DNA of 64,000 nucleotides from NCBI GenBank assembly GCA_002811645.1, contig PDIP01000030.1, positions 263,177 through 327,176 of the forward strand, in the 5' to 3' direction. The notes beneath the pieces were generated by a model that searched no databases, was not told where the DNA came from, and worked only from the letters and a program-made list of their open reading frames with translations. Position numbers and translations under genes: made by a program. This document shows, one piece after another, positions 10,257 to 20,913 of the stretch; position 1 is the first letter of the stretch, and every line of letters starts with the position of its first letter. Origin of the DNA: Corallochytrium limacisporum (lineage: Eukaryota > Opisthokonta).

Positions 10257-10412
10257 TTAGAGGTTCAGCTTAGTACGGCGCCAGTGGCGGCGCTTGGTGT
10301 TGTACCGGATGGTGTTGTCGGTGCGCATGCGGAACCAGTTGGGGATGGGCCGGTTCTGGCGGGCCTTCTTGCCCAGCGTCCGCTTAGTCTTGAAACTCTT
10401 GTGAGACGGCAT
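10257..10412 (-). CDS. RPL39: 60S ribosomal protein eL39
   Basis: A 51-codon gene reading [20 protein letters not shown]... and ending [11 protein letters not shown]. Length and sequence fit eL39 end to end, including the nearly invariant [15 protein letters not shown] and KRRHWRRTK segments. The protein is very basic and lines the nascent-peptide exit tunnel of the cytosolic large ribosomal subunit. The MPSHKSF start and RTDNTIRYN segment resemble plant eL39 more than the animal form (MSSHKTF, KTGNKIRYN). No intron interrupts the coding sequence, although a 5' UTR intron cannot be excluded. It is divergent from the CDC123-like gene. Confidence 0.97.
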   Translation of the reverse strand: MPSHKSFKTKRTLGKKARQNRPIPNWFRMRTDNTIRYNTKRRHWRRTKLNL

Positions 10413-11309
10413 TGTGATCTATGTCAGTAAATTCCCGTTACTAGACTATCCAGCCCTGACCTGTTCTTCTTGTGATCCTGAGTAGCTGAAATAGCTATAA
10501 GAAGTAATATTAAACCGTCTGCAAAGATGAGAGTATAATTAAGCCTGTGCCAGACCGAAAGGCTTACTGCACACTACAGTATCCTAGTCAGTGTCGAAGC
10601 TCTCAACCGTTACATATGACCTGAGAACACACAGGAGTACTGCGAAGGCATGGCAGTCCGGTCATGGATGCTGCTCAACAAGCTTTGGGCCATTGGGTAC
10701 CACTGGGATAGGGTCCTTTGTGAGGCGAGCCAGAACACTACGTCCATAGATTTAGTATTGCTCTAGATTGTCAGTACATTAGCAACCAAATTATCATATC
10801 ATTTCTATTTTGCGTATATTCACTACTGACATCAACCCTTCCAAAGAAGTCCTTAAATTCCCAGATTGGGCCCCTCTCTCCGGAATTGTAAAAAAAACTG
10901 TGAGAACTTCGAGCACGTGACGTATGCCACAGTGTTGTGTGTGTTTTTAGTTTATGTGTGTTTTCTGGTTTGCTGGTTGGGGTGTGCGGGGAGGGGTGGG
11001 GACCGAGAGGCTGAGCCAATGCAATGGGGCTTGAAGGGAGACGCCATCATTGGGTCCTTTTGCGCGCAATGAGCGGGTCTCACCACTACGCCAGAAGTGT
11101 GATATAACCAGCTGGGTACCAGCTACTTCAACAAACTGCTCCAACCTGACACTTGTGCTTGTTCCTGAACCTGCTTGGCAAGACTTGCATTAAGGAAGAG
11201 TCCGAATAGAATAACAAGAGCGGCATACAACTGGACGCGGATGATGATTATGTAGGTACTCCCTCGATCTAGAGTAATAGATCTGTGGCCGGCACCTGGA
11301 ATTTCCACA
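10413..11309. other. Divergent spacer between eL39 and the CDC123-like gene
   Basis: About 0.9 kb with no supported gene. A GT/T-rich tract lies at about 10930-10980. It must contain the promoter of the highly expressed eL39 gene and that of the gene starting at 11310. No recognisable core promoter motif was identified. Confidence 0.35.
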
Positions 11310-13643
11310 ATGTACGAGCCGTGGCAGGACTACGAGCATGCTGGTTCTGATCAGAACACTGAAAGATTAGCAAACGCCATTCTTAGAAACCGGTTTACAA
11401 GATGCTTGTTGGGTGGTTTCATAGCGTCCTGTTACTTTCAGGACATCACGGAAGCCGGAGCACAGTATGAGATGGCGTTGCATATTTTGGAAGAGAACCT
11501 ATCGCATTGGACTATTGCCAATCTTGCTGAGATTTTCTCAATCAATAATGAACAGAGCTCACACGAGCAGGCCGGAATGATTGACGAGAAGATGTTTTCC
11601 CTCATGGTCGAAGTGTACAAATCAGTCCTAGACTGCCTGGCTATACTATCAGACCCTTCGTCTGCTCCTGGGGTAGGCTGGGGCATGTGTGCTGAAAAAC
11701 TCGGTGAGAAAGTAGAGGAATGGGTGAACGTTCAGTACGATACTACTGATCCTGAACTGATCAAGATCTATAGCTGTTTACGCTTCGGGGAGGTCACAAT
11801 CGATGAACACTCTGAATCTAGTGGTCCGGAGAAGGTACCCATTGGTGTAGCTCTGGTGCATAGTCTCTTCGGTCTTATGATGACTGCCAATGATGAAATG
11901 CGTTATCATGCAACTCGCTTTGTGTGCTGTATTGCTATGCATCGGAGACCCCAAGATAGCGGCAGTGTCGGTGATTTGCGGGGGTTTCTGGACTCTAAGA
12001 AGGTTGACCGTCTACCGTTGCCTCCTATCCTTCGTCTTCCTTTGAGAGCGGGCTCTCCAAGCAGAGGATCGCAGGTGGGTGGGCCTCAGGACCTATTGAA
12101 TTCACAATTCAGCTTTGTGAATCCGTTCTCGGGGAATGGACTCGCTTCTCTCTGTGGTGCATTGTACAGTGCGGGCTCCGATGTGCCAAACTGGTGCAAT
12201 GTTCCCGGTCTCACTGAGCGCTTGGCTGGTGGACCATTGACCGTTCGCAATTTGAAGATCACCGAAGCATTACAGATCGCAGCCGCGGCGAACCATGCCA
12301 TTTCATTGGATGTTACTACGGTACCAAAGATTGCTGCTAGTGTTGCGGGACTGGTGCCAGATGTGTGGGAGTGGATTTTGACTCAGATGCGGGAATCCTA
12401 CGGAGGAGATCCTTTGTTTTTCCGATTAAGCACACGGAGCCCTAAGGATTCATTCAGTACACTAAGCGTACCTCAGTCGAAAAACGTGCGCGCGAGAACC
12501 TTCAGCAGCGACTTTAGCAACAGCGAAGATGAAAGAGTACCGGAACATCGGGATGACCTAGTACACATTAATTCCATGTTGGCATGGATGAAAGACACCC
12601 ACAAATCCGCGCGGTTCCACTATCAGCTACCCGAACACAATTCCAATGAAGATCCGACTCTGAAGGTCAACACTTGGTCCGAAGATGGCTTGCAGGGTGC
12701 TCGACATAGTACGCTCCAGTCTGAGGTAATGAGTCCTCTTGGTGTACTGGTAATGATGTTGATCAGCAAGCGCATGTACCGAGATCTCTCTGAAGCCCTT
12801 CTGTGCGAAGTGGACCTCAGCAGCAATGTTCGTCTAAAACGTCAGAGTGTGGCGGTCCTACCTGCCCGTAAACTGACAGGCAAAGATGTCGTCGAGACCA
12901 CGCAGGCGTGGGAGGCTTTGGGCGCCACAAGCGAGGACAAATGGGATGAGTCTGATGGAGAGGACGATGTGGAGGTGAGCAAAACCGAGTCTCGTTCCAG
13001 TAAATTAGAGGTGGCAGAGACCTTGGGTGATGTAAATCCGGACACCGAGTTGGCAATCTGCCTGCGTCGGCATGTTAAGGTGATGCCAGACACCGAAATT
13101 CGTGCATTCGTTTACAATCGCAAGGTTACAGCTCTCTGTCAAACGCAAGCAAACCACCCAGTATTGTGGCGTACTGTGGGATACTGGGAACGGGCGTTCC
13201 ACACTACACTGGCTGCCTTGTATCTCTCTGGTGGCATTCTTGAAGCTCTACCTTTCGACGACTGCATTCTAGATCTGTGGCTGAACCCAGCTGCCGGCGG
13301 CCTCGACGAGGCTGTGCAGATCATCGAGGTCAATGCATTCGGTACCGTCCTGTTCAACCGTCTGTATGACTGGGGTAGGGATGCTGACCTCTTATACCGG
13401 GGCTTGACAGGATGCTTCAACACGCGTAGTTTCACCAATATGATTGTCGGGGAGGATGCTGAGGTCAAAGACCCCATCCTCATGGCAAATGCTTACGAAG
13501 CGTACACGAACTGGACCAATGGCACCAAGGACACAGCGCCCGACTCCTGCCCGGACATGCCGCAATTCGTGTCTTGTCGAATTGTTGGTGAGAACGGCCA
13601 TCCGCTCGAGATCGGCCCTATTGCCAACATTTACCGGTGCTAG
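11310..13643 (+). CDS. Large protein with C-terminal CDC123/D123-like ATP-grasp domain
   Basis: A 777-residue protein. The C-terminal part, from about residue 575, follows the CDC123 pattern: LRRHVKVMPDTEIRAFVYN (R586 onward, matching the family LRkW..iPg.EFRcFV motif), a possible Q-R/T turn (ALCQTQ), then DDCILDLWL and the metal-site-like E673-V-N675-AFG followed by RLYDW (family DFNPFG...LFtW). Family knowledge: CDC123 is an ATP-grasp chaperone for assembly of eIF2. The first 480 residues have no recognised domain. They look helical with a low-complexity centre, and an acidic linker (DESDGEDDVEVSK, about 550-562) interrupts the D123-like part. Canonical CDC123 is about 340 residues, so this is either a strongly extended orthologue or a divergent paralogue. 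ATG at 11310 is the only upstream Met in frame. Confidence 0.5.
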   Translation: MYEPWQDYEHAGSDQNTERLANAILRNRFTRCLLGGFIASCYFQDITEAGAQYEMALHILEENLSHWTIANLAEIFSINNEQSSHEQAGMIDEKMFSLMVEVYKSVLDCLAILSDPSSAPGVGWGMCAEKLGEKVEEWVNVQYDTTDPELIKIYSCLRFGEVTIDEHSESSGPEKVPIGVALVHSLFGLMMTANDEMRYHATRFVCCIAMHRRPQDSGSVGDLRGFLDSKKVDRLPLPPILRLPLRAGSPSRGSQVGGPQDLLNSQFSFVNPFSGNGLASLCGALYSAGSDVPNWCNVPGLTERLAGGPLTVRNLKITEALQIAAAANHAISLDVTTVPKIAASVAGLVPDVWEWILTQMRESYGGDPLFFRLSTRSPKDSFSTLSVPQSKNVRARTFSSDFSNSEDERVPEHRDDLVHINSMLAWMKDTHKSARFHYQLPEHNSNEDPTLKVNTWSEDGLQGARHSTLQSEVMSPLGVLVMMLISKRMYRDLSEALLCEVDLSSNVRLKRQSVAVLPARKLTGKDVVETTQAWEALGATSEDKWDESDGEDDVEVSKTESRSSKLEVAETLGDVNPDTELAICLRRHVKVMPDTEIRAFVYNRKVTALCQTQANHPVLWRTVGYWERAFHTTLAALYLSGGILEALPFDDCILDLWLNPAAGGLDEAVQIIEVNAFGTVLFNRLYDWGRDADLLYRGLTGCFNTRSFTNMIVGEDAEVKDPILMANAYEAYTNWTNGTKDTAPDSCPDMPQFVSCRIVGENGHPLEIGPIANIYRC

Positions 13644-15576
13644 CGTTGGCTTTGTAGAGCATGTCCTCGTCGCCGCCTAGTCTTCGGGGGTCAGCACCGC
13701 CACCGGGGGGACTTCCTGAGGATGAAGTCGAGAGCCAAACGGGTAAGTATCATGAACTGGAAGACCGGGGGTTCTACAATCATTTGAGACAAGCTTTGCG
13801 CGGATGTTACTTTCTATCTTGAGTGTCCGATGACGGCAAAAAACTGATTTAATGAGACTGAGCAACGCAAATAAGTTAGAACCTTACGAAATTACCAGAG
13901 CTGAACATTGTCGCTAACAACTCGAAAGTCCTTCCCTTCATGCAGGTACGTCATGTTGTTCGAACACGAATTTCATGTTAACTTCATTGCTTTTGCGGGC
14001 CCATTTCCTAAACACGTGCGACTGTGCAATTAACATCGCATCCAACTTGCATCGTGCAGCCTACGACAGCGGGCATGAACCCCCACTGATGAGAAAGTGT
14101 TGGTTAGGTTTACAGTTAGAGTCCCGTGCCTCTACAGCTACATGAGTCGATCGGATCAATGAGGGGTAAAGGGACCTCCCTACCAAGACGCTTCTCACCC
14201 TCGACCTGTGAAGTTCCATAGCTTTGATGTCGCATCCAGGTGGCAAATCCCTACATACATGCTTGCCGCCGCGGACATGAATCGACTAGTCAATCACCGT
14301 CCTAGCACATCCTGGCACGCTCCTGAGTCGAATTAAGGAACAGGGCACCTGTAACTGCGATGTCTGAATTTGCAAGCCAAAGGTGGTGTGTGTCTACCCC
14401 CTTTATGCTTGGCGGCTTCTCATTCCTCTGTAGGGCTTGGTAGTGTGAGTAGGTGTGGCTTTTGAAGTCTTCCCGTGTATTGCGTAAGGCGTTACGTACA
14501 CCCAGTCAATTTTCACATGGTAAATAGATTCGAGTTCATTCCTTCGATACCAGACAATGATTGGGATATTCCACAATCCCATCGTAGGATCCATAAGTGC
14601 AATGTGGGCCTAGCGCTTCACATCCGTAACTATACGAGTCCATGGGACTCAGGGCACAGGCTGAAAGGACAGGGACGGAGTAATCTGTGATGATGGGTTC
14701 TGTTACAAAGCCAATGGGAGGCCAATTGACGCATAACATTCTACGCAGTATGTGTTCAGTATGTCGTAGCCCAGGATGTCCACACTAGCCAAGGGCGAAG
14801 TGTCCAGTTAGCCCCATACACTGCGATGATAAATCTCTCCGCCCGCATCCCATAAGTGCTGAACTGATGGGAATGCAGATCCGGCTGACTTCTGCCAGGC
14901 ATGACCTGGTCCGTTCATATCTTACGTCTGTTAACAGGAGTGGGTAAAGTTGATGATGCTCGGGTGATGACGCTTGGCCAGAATTCAACTCTCTGCGCTG
15001 TCAGTAGGACTGTGCCTCCTAGTTCTGATACCCCATCACCACACAGATCTAAGAGGCAAGATGCCGAGATAGAGGGAGAGGGATTTTGTGTGTGCCGGAA
15101 GAAACGAGATAGTGCACCTCGGTGCATGTCCGCCTTGTTGTCCCACACATAGCAAGCCATCTGACCAAACGAGCCAACCGAGGAACCGGCCACGAATTTC
15201 GCCAGCCCATCCCAGCGCGGTACGTACGCTTGCATTCGTTGTCGAATGCACCCCCCCTCTACCCCTCCCCCTTCCCCCGTTTTCTTCGTCTCTCTCCCCC
15301 CCCCCGGGGACCACCGCTACCTGCTGATCTGCCATCAACAAAGGGCACATATCCCCAATAATCAGGAAGAAACCATTCATTCAGTACCCAAATTTTGATC
15401 TCCATCGACGGACAGTCCTATGAGACTTGCCTGGCTGATCTGCGATCTCAGGGTGGTGGTGGGAAGACGGGAGAGCTTGGCCCCGTTTTTCGGCGTTGTT
15501 GTGTTTTTCTTTGTGTTTTATTTCATAACCGGCCAAGCTCGCTTTGCGGGAGTACGGGTCCGGTCTTTTAGTCTCT

Positions 15577-15611
15577 CCCCCGACCCCCGGGGGGGGGGGC
15601 GGGGGGGGGGG
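15577..15611. repeat. C-run/G-run palindromic cluster
   Basis: C5-GA-C5 followed directly by G11, C and G11. The C and G runs abut, so a tight hairpin is possible. The G arms also fit G-quadruplex formation. Confidence 0.8.
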
Positions 15612-15934
15612 CAGGGCTCTTGCTTTTCTTCGGTCGTGTTGCCTCCCCTGCTCAGACACCGTTGGAAACAAAAACCCACACACGCGAGACACTCGGAGGG
15701 AGTATGGACAAAACACACTCACAGTCATCCGCCCTCGGGCCATTTTTATACATTTTCGACTCTTTGAAGTGCTGGACTACTCCTGCGGGGCACGTACACA
15801 CACACACACTCTCTCTCTCTCTTCTCAGTTCCGACTGTGCGGAGGAAGCGGTGGTCGGTCTCCCCGGTGACCCCCCCTCCCCCCGGGGGTGTGCGTGCCT
15901 ACTTTTTTGCCCGGTGTTTCTGCGCAGTAGTCCT

Positions 15935-15972
15935 CCCCCCCCCTCTCGGCCCGGCGTGCCGGGGGAGGGGGG
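15935..15972. repeat. C-run/G-run inverted repeat
   Basis: C9 (15935-15943), a spacer containing GCCCGGCGTGCCGGG, then G5-A-G6 ending at 15972. The spacer is itself partly palindromic, extending the potential stem. Confidence 0.75.
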
Positions 15973-16022
15973 AGGTGTCCCAGAGGGGAGAGAGACGGTC
16001 GGCACAAGGGGGACTCTGTGTT

Positions 16023-16042
16023 CCCCCCCCCCGGGGGGGGGG
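16023..16042. repeat. Perfect C10/G10 palindrome
   Basis: Ten C immediately followed by ten G: a perfect 20-bp self-complementary sequence with no spacer. Confidence 0.9.
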
Positions 16043-17214
16043 CCATACACACCTGCCCGCGGGCTGGAAATGCCGGATTTCTATAATGAATGTAGCAATG
16101 GTCGAGTTCTCATCTGACGTGATTGTACCCTAAATCTAGCGGATGGTAGGTTGCTGACAAGGTGTTCGTCGGCAACAAAAAAACCGGTGATTTCCGCCGA
16201 GTCCCGCCGAGTTTCGCGGTTCTGTCACTATCGAACAGCGAGTAGCCAGGACGAGAGCCGGGCTCGAATACCGAGCGAAGCCACCATGGACGGCCCGTGT
16301 AATATTGCATTAATGGGTTTATCTGGACGGCGGAATTCCCTTGGTCTCTCGTCTTTGGGAAGGTGCGGTGGGGAGTGCAGCACGAGAGGCCAAAGGAGAC
16401 GAAGCCCAGAAATGTAAACTTAGGCTGTGTGACAGAGTAATACACCGGCCCGGCGCGCGGAAGAGAGCGCACGGACGACACCCACAAAATAAAAACAAAT
16501 GCCGGCCCGGGGCGCGCCTTCCTCCCTGCCTTTTTTCCTTCCCCAGGGAAAAAGAAAAAGAAAGAAAAGCCAGACGCCGGCCGAAGGGTCCGGTAGTTTT
16601 TGTATACCGGAACCAAAGTTGCAGAGTTTCTTGGGCGATTCGTTCCTCCCGTGACCTTCCCCTGGCCCGCCTGGCTTTCCCATTGGACCCGTGCCCAATG
16701 TCCGAGACCAAAGATTTAGTATGAGCATGGTATGGAACGCCATAGCAAGCCAGCCTATGCGGTCAATGTTCCCGCTAACTTTATATCACCGTGCATGTTC
16801 ACAGCACCCATACTCGACATTCTCATGTCGAAAGATAAGAACTTGGACATGTACAAGATACTGGCTTTCACAAGGTGGCGCTGTCAATTGTAGGGTAAAT
16901 ACGCTCAGGCCCAGCGCGTCGGGAACTCCTCCTGATTTGCTGATCCATGATGACAACAAACGATATTCTGGCTGGGTGATAAGGGGCTTGTAGTATATTT
17001 ATCGCTCTCTACCCAAGAACATCTTCTCTGGGTGTCCTGCAGCACTCGTGTGCCTTTTCCTTTTTGCCTTTTTCTCGCAGTGTGCCCAAACACACACGGC
17101 ATCCAATCCCCCGCCAAGGCAGCCATGCGTAGACGGAACCGGAGTTAGTGAACAGCCCCCTACTTTCTTCCCCCCCCCCCAAACCGCCACAGGCACACCC
17201 CCGTCGTCTATTTG

Positions 17215-17450
17215 CTCCGCGCCGCCTTGGGTTCCAACGTGCCCTCTCTCTCTCTCTATCTGCCTCTCCCCCCCCCTCCTCTCTCCCCTATTTTCCGCTC
17301 CTCCCTGGGCTCACTGCCCCCCTCGCTGTTGCACGCTTTTTGCTCTCCGTACCTTTCTCTCGCTCCCTCGGCTTTCTCTCTCTCCCTCTCCCTCTCTCTC
17401 TCTCTCCGTGTCTTCTCGCTCGTCTTTCCTGTTTTCTCTCTCTCGAACAC
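17215..17450. repeat. Pyrimidine-rich (CT) tract
   Basis: About 235 bp dominated by C and T on the plus strand, including long TCTC and CCCT runs (for example 17380-17407). Strand-asymmetric tracts of this kind can form triplex DNA. No coding content is supported, and long open frames here are by-products of the biased composition. Confidence 0.7.
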
Positions 17451-18204
17451 TGGATGGCACCAAGTTCGGCGCTCCACCACTCTTCTCAGGGGTGTGTTTC
17501 GTTGAATGACGGGACGGTGTGTGATGATGGAAACCGTGCCTGGACAACTCGACAAATGTTTCAGAGCCTTTCCGATTGTTTCATTTTCTAGACTAATTCT
17601 GCCGGACAATACTCTGTTCACGATCGCACAGCTCGAGTATGTGGAAGGGGAGAGACCAGTAACAGCCAGCAGGTTCGGTGGAGCACACTGGGCCTTCGGA
17701 AGGGTTGTCCCCCGTGCACGTTAGCAGGGACACCAAGTGTGGATTCGGCACCTTGGAGGCCGGCAATCAATTGGAGAACGAAAATGACGTACTGAGTGTT
17801 GCTGTGGCATCAGAAGCTAACGGCTGGATTGGGTTTTGCAACCCTGGGATTGAATCCAGATCCAGTCAGGTTCTTCAGGTCCCCGGCCTATGGCACCATA
17901 CGAAATAACAGATCTTACATTAATAGTGGGCTAGAGATACCTTTCTGGAAAGCGGGAAATGGTTTTTGACCGACTAGTTACCCAGTCGAACTATCCCAGA
18001 GTGGTTTGCAAGCACGACATACAAAAGGGGACTTGATTTTGATTTGATATTTAGAATAGGTAGAAAGGGACAATCGCTTAAACAGTGGTCAGCAATGTCA
18101 TCTAAATCAACCAGCCAAGATGGCTAACCAAGGTCCGTCCGAAAATAGGACATTAAAGATCTGACAGTGATATTTCGGAGAATTTAATATAGAACATCCA
18201 AAGC

Positions 18205-18264
18205 ATGGATGACGAGCAGGACTTTATGGCGCAGTTCACCGAACGGCGAACGATGCCGCGGGGA

Positions 18265-18345
<81 letters not shown>

Positions 18346-20913
18346 AGAGGGTCCACAGGGTTCGCGTCATACCCTTCAATATCGTCCACATCCTCATCAG
18401 CATCACAGATACTGCAACAGGATTTTTTGAGTGGGCAAAGCAGTTCCACCTATTCCAGTAAGGGATCGATTGGCCGACGAATGTCCTTGGGAAGTACCAG
18501 TGCGTTCTCGTCGGTGAGTTCATCATCACCGGTGGGCCAGCAGCCACAGCAACCTAGTCCACGCCGTCGCAGTGACTATTTCCCGCCGTATTCGGGATCT
18601 TCTGGGTCATTGACTCAGCAGCCGTCATCACAACAGTCGCAGTCACAGTCACAGTCGCAGCAGCAGCAGCAGCAGACTAGTTTCCGCGGATACCGTGGAC
18701 AACCGGGACGAGACTTCGCCTTGGACCCTGCCCATGGCGGTACCTTTACGCAGAGCAGTAGCTCCGGACCGAGTGGGAGCGGCACAACTCCATCTTCGTC
18801 GGCAGTACTGGGAACCAGCAGCGGCGGTCCCAGCCATTACGCATCCAGACCGCATCAACACCCACTGCACAACCGCCGTTGGATGGTCAACAAACGCTTG
18901 AGCAAGAAATGGCGTAATCCTGATGTCAAGTTCCGACTGGTCAGTTACAATGTACTCGCGGAGGCATACACTACTGGACCAGAGGCAGACAATTACGTCC
19001 ACGTCTCATCGGAGGTCCTCTCTTGGGAATACCGCAAGAAGCTCCTGCTGAAGGTCATTGATGACCACGACGCCGACGTCCTTTGTCTGCAGGAAGTGGA
19101 CCATTTCTACGACTTTTACGAGCCTGAAATGACCAAGCGTGGCTACGGTGGACTTTACATGCGGCGCAGTGGCAGCCGTCCAGATGGCTGTGCCGTCTTC
19201 TGGCGCAGGAGCAAATTTGAAATGCGCCGCCACTTGGGCATCGAATTCAACAAAGCCGTGCCGAAGTACTTCCCAGAACTGGCTTCCCGGGAAGGGCGCG
19301 TGGTTGGTGAGGGAGATCAAATGATCACATCGTCTGGTAGTGAACTAGGAACTGCTGGACAGCCGCAGACACTGAAACGGCATCACCAGTCGAACACAAT
19401 CTATACGGACAACGTCGCGCAGGTGGTTTGGCTCCGACCAATCGAAAAGCACAGCTTAGTTTCTTCATCCTCGGGGAGTGCTGTGAGCATGACAGACCCA
19501 ACTACATCATCGAGAACCTATCCCGCCTGTTATGATGTGATGATCGCGAACGCGCATTTGTACTGGGACCAGAACTGGCCCTTGTTGCAGCTTCTGCAGG
19601 CGTACGTCCTGCTCAAGCAGCTCGAGGAGACGCTGACTCCAGGTATGCCGCTCGTCATTGCGGGGGATTTCTGCTCCCAACCCGAGTCAGCCGTTTACGA
19701 CCTGTTCCGAACCTGCAGGGTCGGTGCCGAGGACGACGCCTGGGGCGACGACCCATGGCACATCCGACGCGAACTTCTCAATCCGTTCGATACACAGTCC
19801 AGCTACTCGGTCGTGTCCAAGCAATCCACGGAACCAATCTTTACGAAAATGACAGCTGACTTCAAGGGTGCCCTGGACTACATCTGGTACGCTCGTGGCC
19901 ACATCAAGCCACTCAAGGCCCTGCCCATCCCAGATGAGGAGCTGGTTAGCTTCTTCGGCGGACTGCCCAACCGTGAACTCGGCAGCGATCACATTTCCCT
20001 GTGTGTCGACTTCAGCTGGAACTACGCGGATGAAACGACCGCGGGCGTGGCTGAGGGATTGGAGCGCGAGGAGAGTCTACCGCTGCACAGCGACGAACGC
20101 GACGCATTGATGGCGCAGCAGCAAATGCGAACCTCTAAGCAGTCGCTCCAGCAGCGCCAGCAGCAACAAGAGAGGGTACCGTTACAACAGTCGCTGTCAC
20201 AGCCAGCGTTACCGCAACAGCAACCTGCGTCCATCTTTGCTGCACCACAGCAGCAACCGCCCTCGCAGCAGCCCTCCTTACAGCACGGTGCGCTCCGTCG
20301 CAACATCAGCGCCGGGCCGCAGCTGGCCCCGGCCTCCGCGGCAGTGGGTACCAGCCTCGGCCTCGGCGCGATAGGGTCCTATGAAAAACCTCGGATGTTC
20401 GCACCACCCATGCAGCGTGGTGGGTTCCAGAGTTTCTCACAGGCACCAGGTGGTTCTTCCTCTGCTGCACCTGGTCGATCGTCGCAACATCATCAGCAGC
20501 AAGGAGATTCCAATATGCAGTCGCTCTTTAGCGTGGAACCAATCTCCTCTGCGATTGACTTTGTGCGCATGAGCGATGACTTTGGTGAACATCAGCCGAT
20601 GTCATCAACGCATCACTACTCACCCATGCACCACCATGCACAGCAGCAGCCACAACAGCAGCAGCAGCAGCAACAACAACAACAGCAACAACACCATCAA
20701 CCGTACCATCAACAACAATCGCAACATCAGCAGCCACTGCAACAAATGCAACAGCAGCGCATCAGTGGCAGCACCGGGACCGGGCCCATCGGAGGCGGCA
20801 CTGGAGGCACCTCCCAGGCACCCGGAGGCAACGTCAAAGGCCACCGTTTCAGCAGCGCACCTGGTAGTGAGCGGCGTGGAAGTCAGCAGTCGAATCCATT
20901 CGACTTTCCTTGA
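18205..20913 (+). CDS. CCR4/Angel/nocturnin-family EEP nuclease with polyglutamine arms
   Basis: A 902-residue protein. An endonuclease/exonuclease/phosphatase domain lies at about 243-602 with the CCR4-type motifs SYNVLAE (N249), LCLQEVD (E297), ANAHLYWD, AGDFCSQP (D488), LDYIWY and GSDHISL (D595, H596). CCR4-family enzymes remove poly(A) tails or trim RNA 3' ends; nocturnin instead acts on NADPH. The conserved Asn of GDFN, an active-site residue in CNOT6L-type enzymes, is Cys490 here. No leucine-rich repeats precede the domain, so it is not a canonical CNOT6. The N-terminal 240 residues contain a 27-Gln run (21-47) and an SQ/Q-rich patch near 143-160. The C-terminal 300 residues are Q/H/S/G-rich. 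Such prion-like arms suit condensate or P-body association (inference). Stop TGA. Confidence 0.8.
18265..18345. repeat. CAA/CAG hexanucleotide array encoding polyglutamine
   Basis: About 81 bp of alternating CAACAG units encoding 27 consecutive Gln in the CCR4-like nuclease. The regular alternation suggests slippage expansion and a length polymorphism. Confidence 0.95.

Larger units (their letters stand above)
13644..18204. other. 4.6 kb intergenic region rich in homopolymer palindromes and simple repeats
   Basis: No gene supported. Short minus-strand frames around 14400-14740 look slightly protein-like but match nothing I recognise. From 15240 the region holds several C-run/G-run palindromes, a CA/CT microsatellite (about 15796-15832), and a pyrimidine-rich tract (about 17215-17450). 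The last 700 bp presumably hold the promoter of the CCR4-like gene. Confidence 0.4.

Noticed and set aside
14403-14739. Minus-strand frames that looked vaguely like retroelement protein
   Set aside because: No reverse transcriptase, integrase or protease motif, no terminal repeats, and the frames are short and overlapping.
15240-16740. Several frames of 100-168 codons
   Set aside because: Same composition artefact around C/G runs and simple repeats, with no recognisable motifs.
18153-18449. Minus-strand poly-Cys frame
   Set aside because: Produced by reading the CAA/CAG polyglutamine array on the opposite strand.
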